From Myroides indicus (GTDB lineage: Bacteria > Bacteroidota > Bacteroidia > Flavobacteriales > Flavobacteriaceae), in assembly GCF_004364575.1 (NCBI RefSeq), contig NZ_SOAG01000012.1, forward strand, positions 1-64,000: 64,000 nucleotides of DNA. The letters run 5' to 3'. This document shows positions 54,098-61,652 of the stretch, one piece after another. Made by a program: the position numbers and the translations under genes. The notes under the pieces are model-generated. The model made no database searches, was not told the DNA's origin, and saw only the letters and a program-made list of their open reading frames with translations. The stretch's first letter is position 1; each line of letters opens with the position of its first letter.

Positions 54098-55240
54098 ATG
54101 ATGAAAATTCTGCTCTATTTGATTGCAGCAATTTTGTTGTCTGTATCAAAATTGTTTGCTGTTAATCCTTCTTGGAAAGATGACCCTAACAGGGTTATGA
54201 CAGAGATGATGTGGGAAATAGATGCTAGTAATAAAAGCTTTGAACAACTTTTTCTAGAAAAAGAAATAGAACTGCATCAGGTTACTTCACAACTTTCAGA
54301 AACAGCAGATATAAATTACAAAATCGATCTTTTAATTTATAAAGATAAATTAAAGGACGAAATGAAACAGCTGGAGCTGGAAAGTGCAAGTGATGTGTCT
54401 AGGATACGTTATTTAAAAGGATTGCAGATTATTCGTATTTTATATGAAAAAGTCCTGAGTTTAGACCATCACTTTGCATCTACTCGTACTTTTTCAGAAA
54501 TTAATAAGATTGCAAATCCAAATCAATATCCCGAATTCACAAAAGTACAAGAGATTGTTCAGAATAAAAGAGACAGAAAATCAGGATTTGATTTAACTTC
54601 TGTTTTAGGGAGTAACACTTTAGTTTCTGTGGTTAATACTTTTTCAAATATGCTGGTGTCAGGATTAACAAAAGAAGAAAAAGAAGCAGAACTTAAAAAT
54701 GTAGAGTGCATTATTGATTTTACGTTGAGGATGCAGGGGGATTTAAATACAATTTATTTTGAAACGGCATTTTTGCAAAAAAGTAATGAGAAAATAAAAG
54801 AAGACATTGAAATTCTTTTTAAAGATTATACAAAACCGATAGATTATTCTGTTACGCTGGAGCAATGCAGAGGAAATGATGATTGGGAATCTATTAGAAA
54901 AAAAGTAGCTGAATATCTTGGCAAATTAGATGAAAGTTCAGGAGTCTCACAGTCTAGAATGTATATAGATATAGAATTTCCTATAGATCGGCTGATGCAA
55001 TTCATTAATCAATACAATGGGTTTATAGATCAGGGTTCTAAATTTTATGAAAAATTCAAAATTATTTTAAATAGTTATGAAAATGAACAACAATGTCAGA
55101 CCAAACTACCTTTAGAATATCAAAAGTTAAAGAATGACATTGATGTAGCAATTGATAAGTTTAATGTAGCCTATAAACCGGTAGAGATAAACGGTTCAAA
55201 AATGAAAGAAATTTTGTATGGTATTAATGAGTATGAATGA
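54098..55240 (+). CDS. secreted helical protein
   Basis: I use the ATG at 54098 (380 residues) rather than a TTG at 54065, because a signal peptide begins there: MMKILLYLIAAILLSVSKLFA. The mature protein is strongly helical and charged, with coiled-coil-like stretches (KIDLLIYKDKLKDEMKQLELE) and two Cys (VECIIDF, QCRGNDD). No family is recognised. It starts 4 bp after protein B, so it is co-transcribed; a terminator follows at 55333. Confidence 0.7.
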   Translation: MMKILLYLIAAILLSVSKLFAVNPSWKDDPNRVMTEMMWEIDASNKSFEQLFLEKEIELHQVTSQLSETADINYKIDLLIYKDKLKDEMKQLELESASDVSRIRYLKGLQIIRILYEKVLSLDHHFASTRTFSEINKIANPNQYPEFTKVQEIVQNKRDRKSGFDLTSVLGSNTLVSVVNTFSNMLVSGLTKEEKEAELKNVECIIDFTLRMQGDLNTIYFETAFLQKSNEKIKEDIEILFKDYTKPIDYSVTLEQCRGNDDWESIRKKVAEYLGKLDESSGVSQSRMYIDIEFPIDRLMQFINQYNGFIDQGSKFYEKFKIILNSYENEQQCQTKLPLEYQKLKNDIDVAIDKFNVAYKPVEINGSKMKEILYGINEYE

Positions 55241-55332
55241 ACTGTTTGCTTTTCTTAGATCTTTTGGAAGAGTGGGCAGAAATTAATGTATTTGTGAAAG
55301 TACTTAATAAATAATGATTTAGCTTATTTTGA

Positions 55333-55363
55333 TTAAAAGGCACTATTCTTTAGTGCCTTTTAA
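55333..55363 (+). terminator. terminator after the helical secreted protein gene
   Basis: Perfect 13-bp stem TTAAAAGGCACTA / TAGTGCCTTTTAA with loop TTCTT; T run inside the 3' arm. Confidence 0.85.
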
Positions 55364-55417
55364 TTAATTGTAACAAAAAATATTTTTTGCGACTTATTGT
55401 AAATAACTAACTAAATT

Positions 55418-55993
55418 ATGAAAAAGTTTTTGAAAATAACAGGAATAAGTATAATAAGTCTATTACTGCTTTTGATTGCCTTTGTGTATTTTTTTGTAAA
55501 TAATGAAAATATTAATTACCAAACTCAGATGTCAACCATCACGCATCCGACGGTACAAGAGCACATGGCGGATAAACCATTTGTTTTGTTTGTACTGAGC
55601 TCTACGTGTGGAGGAGTAGATTCGGAAGAAGGTATGAAGTGGATAAAAAAAGATATTGAAATGTGTAAAGAAAATAAGATAGATTATCTAATTGTTTTCG
55701 ATGATTTACATTGCTATTCTATGGATGATAGAATAAAGGAATTTGCGGAAAGAAGAGATTTTAAAGAATCTTTTTATTTTATAGATCCGCTTGCCTATAA
55801 AGAAAATATAAAAATTATAGATCAGGGAAGAAGAATGAAAGATTTTTTAAGTAATCTGATTCCTGATGTTAGTGTAGTTGGAGGATATCCTCAATACTTT
55901 TATTTTGAGAAAGGCATTTATAAGGGAAATTCATTTGGGTATTTAGATAAAGGAGTCAAAAAGTTTTTTAATATGGATTTGATATATAATTGA
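55418..55993 (+). CDS. membrane-anchored thioredoxin-like protein with atypical active site
   Basis: 191 residues. An N-terminal membrane anchor (LKITGISIISLLLLLIAFVYF) is followed by a domain with PFVLFVLSSTCGGV where a thioredoxin active site would be. CxxC has become C-G-G-V, leaving a single Cys there; further Cys occur in IEMCKE and LHCYS. It precedes a clear TlpA-type protein by 27 bp. A thioredoxin fold is my inference from the strand pattern and neighbour; it may be a peroxiredoxin-like or non-redox relative. Confidence 0.6.
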   Translation: MKKFLKITGISIISLLLLLIAFVYFFVNNENINYQTQMSTITHPTVQEHMADKPFVLFVLSSTCGGVDSEEGMKWIKKDIEMCKENKIDYLIVFDDLHCYSMDDRIKEFAERRDFKESFYFIDPLAYKENIKIIDQGRRMKDFLSNLIPDVSVVGGYPQYFYFEKGIYKGNSFGYLDKGVKKFFNMDLIYN

Positions 55994-56020
55994 TAGTAAG
56001 AATAATAAAACTAAATAAAG

Positions 56021-56638
56021 ATGAAAAAAGTAATAGTTTTTTTGTGTGGTGCTTTTTCAAGTATAATTGTCTTAGGAGTAATAGGTTATTTTATGCTGAA
56101 AGATAATGTAACTATGGGTGACACACCTGATAATGAAGAGAAAACAGAACAATATGATTCAGAAACGGTTCATTTTAAAACAAACATTGAGGAACTTACG
56201 GCAGAGGAGTTTTTAAAATGGAAACAGAAAATTAATAAGCCTACAATTGTTAATTTTTGGGCATCTTGGTGCAAACCTTGTATAGAAGAAATACCAGCTT
56301 TAAAAAAGTATGCAGAGCAGAATAATATGGATTTAGTTTTTATCAGTGCAGATAGAAATAACGAAAAGCAAAAAAAGATACTGACCAAACAGATGCAACG
56401 GTTAAAAGTGGCTTCTTCTTTTTTGATTAAAGAGTCTAGCGGAACAGATTTGATGAATAAAGATGCAGTCAAAAATTTTACTAAAAAAACCGGATTACAA
56501 TTTGAAGGAGGTATTCCGTTTTTTGTAATACTGAATGAAAAAGGAGAAATAGTATCTGAATTCTTAGGATTTAATAAGGAGGAGGCTTATCAAAATTTCT
56601 TTGATCAAAATATTAAAAGACAATTAATTAGAAAGTAA
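56021..56638 (+). CDS. TlpA-family thioredoxin-like protein
   Basis: 205 residues. N-terminal anchor (VIVFLCGAFSSIIVLGVIGYF), then a TlpA/ResA-like redoxin domain with active site NFWASWCKPCIEEIPAL (WCKPC), a cis-Pro strand GGIPFFVILN, and a helical insertion. It is a periplasm-facing disulfide reductant or oxidant. The position next to Cys-bearing secreted proteins suggests it handles their disulfides (inference). A terminator follows. Confidence 0.88.
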   Translation: MKKVIVFLCGAFSSIIVLGVIGYFMLKDNVTMGDTPDNEEKTEQYDSETVHFKTNIEELTAEEFLKWKQKINKPTIVNFWASWCKPCIEEIPALKKYAEQNNMDLVFISADRNNEKQKKILTKQMQRLKVASSFLIKESSGTDLMNKDAVKNFTKKTGLQFEGGIPFFVILNEKGEIVSEFLGFNKEEAYQNFFDQNIKRQLIRK

Positions 56639-56650
56639 TAAATTGATGGA

Positions 56651-56678
56651 TAATAGCAACTCGAAAGAGTTGCTATTA
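56651..56678 (+). terminator. terminator with GAAA tetraloop
   Basis: 12-bp stem around AATAGCAACTC / GAGTTGCTATT with a GAAA tetraloop closed by C-G; 13 bp after the TlpA-like stop. Confidence 0.8.
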
Positions 56679-56709
56679 TTCCACTACTTATATATCAAAA
56701 TTTGATAAT

Positions 56710-57363
56710 ATGATTAAAAGTATTAGTTATAGACTGGCTTTTTTTACAGTAATAGCAGTGTTATTTTCCGGATGTCAGACATTTTTTAAGGTAGTAACCG
56801 GAGTTAGTTCTACAATGGAATATCAGATGAAAAACCCGGAACGATTAAAATATTATCAGCCTTATTTAGAAGCTGATAACATTAGTATCTATACCTTAAA
56901 AAATCCGGAAGAGTTTTGTAAAAACATTAATTATTTCGGCAGTCAACTCGGTAATGTTTACTTTGAAGATACTGAAAACAATGAATACTACGTAGTAAAT
57001 TGTTTTGACGATATCAGAGACACGTTTGAAGATTTAAACAACGGAGATATTTCTTTTCTAAAGTGCGTTTCGGAAGAAGACTTTTTGCCGATTAAAAATT
57101 ATATTACCCAAACGTCTGAAATGGTTGTTAATCAGGAAAATCAAAAGCAACGCAAAAAATGGAATGTTTACTTGTCTTGGGGAACATTTATGGGCAAAAA
57201 GTTAAAAAAACGTACCGCTACCGTTACAAAGATAAATGAACTCAACTATTTGTATATTCTGGATTTAAGTGTGGACAGCACCAATAAAGCAATTACTGAA
57301 AAAGATTTTCAGACTACAGAATGCGCTGAGTTTACCAAAGAAAAGGTTGATTATTTAAGATAA
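56710..57363 (+). CDS. hypothetical lipoprotein
   Basis: 217 residues. Lipoprotein signal ending VLFSGC then QTFFKVV. The mature part has several Cys (EEFCKN, NCFDD, KCVSEED, TECAEF) and a C-terminal KKRTATVTKINELNYLYILDL strand region. No family is recognised. It stands alone after a terminator. Confidence 0.7.
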   Translation: MIKSISYRLAFFTVIAVLFSGCQTFFKVVTGVSSTMEYQMKNPERLKYYQPYLEADNISIYTLKNPEEFCKNINYFGSQLGNVYFEDTENNEYYVVNCFDDIRDTFEDLNNGDISFLKCVSEEDFLPIKNYITQTSEMVVNQENQKQRKKWNVYLSWGTFMGKKLKKRTATVTKINELNYLYILDLSVDSTNKAITEKDFQTTECAEFTKEKVDYLR

Positions 57364-57380
57364 TCTCTTATCTAAATATG

Positions 57381-57394
57381 CTATTTATAAATAG
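57381..57394. other. short AT-rich palindrome
   Basis: CTATTTATAAATAG, a perfect 14-bp palindrome between the lipoprotein gene and the microprotein; may be chance in AT-rich DNA. Confidence 0.2.
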
Positions 57395-57445
57395 AAAAAT
57401 AATTAAAAAGATAATAAAACTTGTTCACAGTTTCATTTTAATCAC

Positions 57446-57610
57446 ATGGAAAAAATAATCACATACCGTTATAAAATTATGGCGATACTGCTGCTGATAT
57501 GGGCAGGGATGAACTTTTTGGTGTTTCCTCCGGAGTGGCTTTGGGCAGCGGTAGTTTGCCTGCTCGTGGTTTTGGGCATCAGTGTAAAGCTTTTTAGGGC
57601 AAAGCCGTAA
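57446..57610 (+). CDS. two-TM microprotein (54 aa)
   Basis: 54 residues: MEKIITYRYKIMAILLLIWA, FLVFPPEW, a second helix, then SVKLFRAKP. It aligns without gaps over 44 residues with the 47-aa protein at 52770. Followed by a weak terminator at 57638. Small membrane protein of unknown role. Confidence 0.5.
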   Translation: MEKIITYRYKIMAILLLIWAGMNFLVFPPEWLWAAVVCLLVVLGISVKLFRAKP

Positions 57611-57637
57611 GTATTAAAATAAGAGAAGACAATACAG

Positions 57638-57664
57638 CCTGCAGGGTTTTGATAACGCTGTAGG
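57638..57664 (+). terminator. weak terminator after the microprotein gene
   Basis: CCTGCAG / CTGTAGG stem (one G-U pair), 13-nt loop, then TTTAAT. Confidence 0.5.
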
Positions 57665-57792
57665 TTTAATAGAATACATACTCATCCTGTAAAAATATCT
57701 TGTAACCGGCATAGCTTTGCTTTGCACACGGGCAAGCAAGCGGGTTACCAGTTGCAGTCAACTGAAAAGGCTGTTATTGCGACTAAAACTGG

Positions 57793-58176
57793 TTAGCTTA
57801 AGATATAAACTAAAAATACAGCGGGTATCAGGTAAATAACAATTGTTCGGGCTCCGTCATAATCTTTGGCAATGCGCTGTCCAAATAATAAAAACAACAA
57901 AGTAATACAAGATATAATACCGGCATATAAAGCCATGTCTTTAGCATCGGAAAGAAGCAACTGGTAAATTCCTGCCAGTGCAAAGATTCCTGCAAAGATT
58001 TCTAAAATCAAAATAATTCCAAGCGAAAAAGGAACTTTATCCGCAAGAAATGTATTTGCAAAATGAGACTTCAGCCAACCGGTATTTCCTTTCCAGTCAA
58101 CGATTTTATCGTATCCCGACTGTAAAAAAGTAATTGCCAAAAAGCCTAAAAGAATAATTTCTGTAATATGGTTCAT
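57793..58176 (-). CDS. DoxX-family membrane protein
   Basis: 127 residues with four membrane helices. The N-terminal ITFLQSGYDKIVDWKGNTGWL and the EIFAGIFALAGIYQL segment fit the DoxX/DoxD-like fold, a small inner-membrane family of uncertain function. Some members are linked to redox stress. The gene sits between convergent accessory DNA and the 5-FCL gene. Confidence 0.8.
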   Translation of the reverse strand: MNHITEIILLGFLAITFLQSGYDKIVDWKGNTGWLKSHFANTFLADKVPFSLGIILILEIFAGIFALAGIYQLLLSDAKDMALYAGIISCITLLFLLFGQRIAKDYDGARTIVIYLIPAVFLVYILS

Positions 58177-58216
58177 AAGTTTTAAATTTTAGGTAAAATT
58201 AGATTTTTATTTTTGA

Positions 58217-58786
58217 TTAAGGAGTAAAGCTAAAAATCTTGTCGGGAGTAACACAGTAATCCAACGGAATATCATTGTCAAAAATGTCCTCAATCAGCGG
58301 TTCAGGTTCAAAAAAGCTCAGCCCTATCTTAATCGTTTCGGGCGGGCAAAGCGCTAAAAATCGATCGTAAAAACCCTTGCCATAACCGATGCGGTTCCCG
58401 TTTTGGTCGTAAGCCAAAAGCGGAATAAAAACAACCTCTATCTGGCTTTCCTGAATTAAAATACCGTCCACCGGCTCAGGAATGCCGTAAGCGTTTACTT
58501 TTAGGCGCGTATTGTCGGTAAGCAGGTAGTGCTGCATGGTTCCGTTTGCAAAGTCCGACTTGGAAAGAATGACATTTTTGTCCTTTCCGGCAAGTATCTG
58601 CAAAAGAAATTCCGTGTCAATTTCCTTTTTGTTTTGGATGGACAAAAAGAGGTGAAAATTGGTTTTATGCCAAATGGGAAGCGTTAAAGTCCGGTTAGCA
58701 ATTTCCAGACTCAGATTTTCAATTTGTTCTTCCGTCAGACTTTCTCTCCGTTTTTTGTATTTAACTCTTAACTCGTTCTTGTTCAT
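58217..58786 (-). CDS. 5-formyltetrahydrofolate cyclo-ligase
   Basis: The ATG at 58786 (MNKNELRVKYKKRRESL) is preferred over one 16 codons upstream, giving 189 residues. Conserved motifs: KSDFANGTMQHY, the VVFIPLLAYDQNGNRIGYGKGFYDRFL segment and PLDYCVTPD. It uses ATP to convert 5-formyl-THF to 5,10-methenyl-THF, returning the stored folate to the one-carbon pool. The start overlaps the upstream gene's end by 26 bp, so they form one operon. Confidence 0.93.
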   Translation of the reverse strand: MNKNELRVKYKKRRESLTEEQIENLSLEIANRTLTLPIWHKTNFHLFLSIQNKKEIDTEFLLQILAGKDKNVILSKSDFANGTMQHYLLTDNTRLKVNAYGIPEPVDGILIQESQIEVVFIPLLAYDQNGNRIGYGKGFYDRFLALCPPETIKIGLSFFEPEPLIEDIFDNDIPLDYCVTPDKIFSFTP

Positions 58787-59732
58787 GTACAATGTTTTTT
58801 GACAAGTGAAAAATAGCATCGCCCTGATACACAATAGGCGAATCGTTTACGTTGATGATATAGCCGCTGTTGGGCGCTTTTACCGCTGTATTCTCTTTTC
58901 CGTACGGATCAGAAATAAAGGCAAGCGTTTGTCCTTTTTCGACAAATACGCCTGTTTTTACCTGATCGTGGAGCAGACCCGATTTTTTGGCTCGGATCCA
59001 TACGGACTGACTGATTGCAATCATAGGTGCAGAGGGCTTTTCGGTAACAAACTTTTTTTGGAGCATGCCAAAGTGATTCAAAAAGCGCTTGGCACCTTCT
59101 ACGCCTGCTGTAGAAACTTCCGCATTGATGTCCATCGATTTTCCGCCTTCAAACAAAAGCATTTTAATGCCGAGTTTGGCACAGGCATTGCGAAATGAAC
59201 CTGCGATTTGGGAAGAATATAGCAAAAAAGGAGGGCTGAATATTTCTGCCAGTTCTTTTAACTCGCTTTGGTTGGGTGCAATCCTGATTTGGGGAGCGTT
59301 AAAACGGCTTTGCCCGCCCGCGTGAAAGTCTATCGCATAATCCACGTGTGGCAAAATGTACTGGATGAGGTGATAGGCAAATCGTCCGGCGAGAGATCCG
59401 CTTTTACTGCCGGGAAAAATGCGGTTCATATCCCTGCCATCCGGAAATTCTCTGGATTTATTGATAAAGCCAAAGATGTTAATCACCGGAATGCAGATAA
59501 TAGTTCCCTTTGCCGGTACATTGATTCCCTTGTGGATAATCTGCCGAACGATATCTACTCCGTTTAATTCGTCGCCGTGCAAACCGGCAGAAAGCAAAAC
59601 CGTAGGTCCTTCCTGTTTGGATTTAGACACTACAACCGGAATTTTGAGTTTGGTGGCAGTGTGCAGCCTTGCTATTTCAAGATTAAGAATCTTGGTCTCG
59701 CCCGGATGGATAATCTCATCAAGTATTTTCAT
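58761..59732 (-). CDS. succinylglutamate desuccinylase/aspartoacylase family protein
   Basis: 323 residues. Zinc-carboxypeptidase-like M14 fold with the metal motif LSAGLHGDELNG (HxxE) and the second zinc His in DFHAGGQSRFNAPQIR. The FPGRDMNRIFPGS-type segment (DGRDMNRIFPGS) is present, and the C-terminus is biotinyl-like (SGLLHDQVKTGVFVEKG, KAPNSGYI). It probably removes an acyl or amino acid group from a small amide; the substrate cannot be read from sequence. Confidence 0.88.
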   Translation of the reverse strand: MKILDEIIHPGETKILNLEIARLHTATKLKIPVVVSKSKQEGPTVLLSAGLHGDELNGVDIVRQIIHKGINVPAKGTIICIPVINIFGFINKSREFPDGRDMNRIFPGSKSGSLAGRFAYHLIQYILPHVDYAIDFHAGGQSRFNAPQIRIAPNQSELKELAEIFSPPFLLYSSQIAGSFRNACAKLGIKMLLFEGGKSMDINAEVSTAGVEGAKRFLNHFGMLQKKFVTEKPSAPMIAISQSVWIRAKKSGLLHDQVKTGVFVEKGQTLAFISDPYGKENTAVKAPNSGYIINVNDSPIVYQGDAIFHLSKNIVHEQERVKS

Positions 59733-59782
59733 CAGCTGATTTTAAAAAGTGAAGATAAAGCTTTTTTTAAAACCTCCCGAAT

Positions 59783-59814
59783 TTTGAATACCTGTAAAAG
59801 AAAAACTATTTTTG
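59783..59814 (+). promoter_or_regulatory. promoter for uvrC (TTTG-N20-TAttTTTG)
   Basis: TTTG at 59783-59786 and TATTTTTG at 59807-59814, a 20-bp spacer, 21 bp before the uvrC ATG. This is the only candidate in the window with both boxes at ideal spacing. Confidence 0.7.
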
Positions 59815-59835
59815 TATGAGCTTAAAAACTAAAAA

Positions 59836-61632
59836 ATGCAGATAAAATCTTCTTTAGCAGTACAAATACAAACTCTGCCCGATCAGCCGGGCGTTTATCA
59901 GTATTTTGATAAAGAAGGAAAGATTTTATATGTAGGAAAAGCCAAAAATCTGAAAAAGCGGGTAAGCTCGTATTTCAACAAAGTACACGACAATGCTAAA
60001 ACCAATGTGCTGGTCAAAAAAATTGAACAGATTAAACACATTGTCGTTCCTACAGAAACCGATGCTTTATTGCTGGAAAACAATTTGATTAAACGATTGC
60101 AGCCCCGATATAACGTGTTGTTGAAAGACGATAAATCCTATCCGTGGATATGCATTAAAAAAGAACCTTTTCCGAGGGTGTTTATGACGCGGAGAATTGT
60201 AAAAGACGGTTCGGAATACTTTGGTCCTTACACCAATATTAAAACGGTACATACACTATTAGACTTAATCAGAGAACTGTATCCGCTGCGTACCTGCAAT
60301 TACGATTTGTCGTTGGGCAATATCAGATCCGGCAAGTTTAAAGTTTGCTTGGAATACCACATAGGAAACTGTGCCGGACCTTGTGAAGAGCGCGAAACAG
60401 AAAAGCAATATGAAGCCAAAATTATAGCGATCAGAGATATTTTAAAAGGGAATTTTAAAGAAAACCTCAGGGAATTTAAAGGACATATGGCGGAGCTTGC
60501 GGAAGCAATGGAATTTGAAGAAGCTCAGAAAATAAAAGAAAAAATAGAATTGTTAGAAAACTATCAGGCTAAGTCAACCATTGTAAATCCAAAAATCAGC
60601 AATGTAGACGTTTTTTCTATTGTTTCGGACGAATCGGCGGCGTATGTCAACTTTTTACAGCTTTCTTATGGGGCTATTATCCGCTCCCATACGATGGAGC
60701 TGAAAAAAAAGCTGGATGAAACAGACAAGGATTTACTGGAGCTGGCAATTATAGAGCTTCAGGATCGCTTTCACTTAACTTCTAAAGAAATTATTGTGCC
60801 TTTTGAAGTAGAAGTAGGAGAAAATATCAGAGTTACTGTACCTAAACTCGGCGATAAAAAACAGCTTTTGGATTTGTCCGAACGCAATGCTAAGTTTTAT
60901 AGAATGGATCAGCTGAAACAAATTAAAATTGTAGATCCGGAAAGGCATGTAAAACGCATTATGGAACAAATGAAAAAAGATTTAAGACTGCAGCGCGAGC
61001 CTCGTCACATAGAATGTTTTGACAACTCTAATATTCAGGGGACTAATCCTGTGGCTGCCTGTGTTGTTTTTAAAGACGGTAAGCCGAGTAAAAAAGATTA
61101 TCGACATTTTAACGTAAAAACAGTCGAAGGTCCGAATGATTTTGCGTCGATGGAAGAAATCGTTTACCGGAGATACAAACGGGTTTTGAGTGAGGGAGAG
61201 CCGCTCCCGGATCTGATTGTGATTGACGGCGGAAAAGGACAGCTTGGCGTTGCGCTTAAAAGTTTGGAAAAGTTAGGTCTTAGAGGAAAAATCCCGGTTA
61301 TAAGTCTGGCAGAGAGATTGGAGGAAATATATTATCCCGGAGATAGCTATCCGCTGTATTTGGACAAGCGTTCCGAAACGATGAAAGTAATCATTCATCT
61401 GAGGGATGAAGCTCATCGTTTTGGGTTGGCTTTTCACCGGAACCAGCGAAGCAAAAATGCCATTACCAGTGCATTAGATGCTATCCCGGGTATAGGGGAA
61501 AAAACAAAAACGGCACTGTTAAGCCATTTTAAGTCGGTCAAGAGAATTAAAGAAGCTTCGCGAGAAGATTTGGAAAAAGTAATAGGAAAAGCAAGAGCAA
61601 ACGCTGTAATTGAATTTTTTACTGTAAATTAG
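59836..61632 (+). CDS. uvrC: excinuclease ABC subunit C
   Basis: 598 residues, normal length. GIY-YIG nuclease domain at the N-terminus (PGVYQYFDKEGKILYVGKAKNLKKRV), the Cys-bearing CLEYHIGNCAGPC segment, a UVR motif around 220 (FEEAQKIKEKIELLENY), an RNase H-like C-terminal nuclease (ECFDNSNIQGT, VIDGGKGQL) and helix-hairpin-helix motifs (IPGIGEKTKTALLSHF). It makes both incisions in nucleotide excision repair. Confidence 0.97.
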   Translation: MQIKSSLAVQIQTLPDQPGVYQYFDKEGKILYVGKAKNLKKRVSSYFNKVHDNAKTNVLVKKIEQIKHIVVPTETDALLLENNLIKRLQPRYNVLLKDDKSYPWICIKKEPFPRVFMTRRIVKDGSEYFGPYTNIKTVHTLLDLIRELYPLRTCNYDLSLGNIRSGKFKVCLEYHIGNCAGPCEERETEKQYEAKIIAIRDILKGNFKENLREFKGHMAELAEAMEFEEAQKIKEKIELLENYQAKSTIVNPKISNVDVFSIVSDESAAYVNFLQLSYGAIIRSHTMELKKKLDETDKDLLELAIIELQDRFHLTSKEIIVPFEVEVGENIRVTVPKLGDKKQLLDLSERNAKFYRMDQLKQIKIVDPERHVKRIMEQMKKDLRLQREPRHIECFDNSNIQGTNPVAACVVFKDGKPSKKDYRHFNVKTVEGPNDFASMEEIVYRRYKRVLSEGEPLPDLIVIDGGKGQLGVALKSLEKLGLRGKIPVISLAERLEEIYYPGDSYPLYLDKRSETMKVIIHLRDEAHRFGLAFHRNQRSKNAITSALDAIPGIGEKTKTALLSHFKSVKRIKEASREDLEKVIGKARANAVIEFFTVN

Positions 61633-61652
61633 TTGTGCAAATCTGTAATGTA

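Noticed and set aside
55237..55314. 25-codon ORF overlapping the stop of the helical secreted protein gene (ATGA overlap)
   Set aside because: Too short, no membrane or signal features, and no sign of conservation; probably chance.
57381..57394. 14-bp palindrome as an operator
   Set aside because: All A/T except two bases, a single copy, and expected by chance in this AT-rich DNA; kept only as a low-confidence note.
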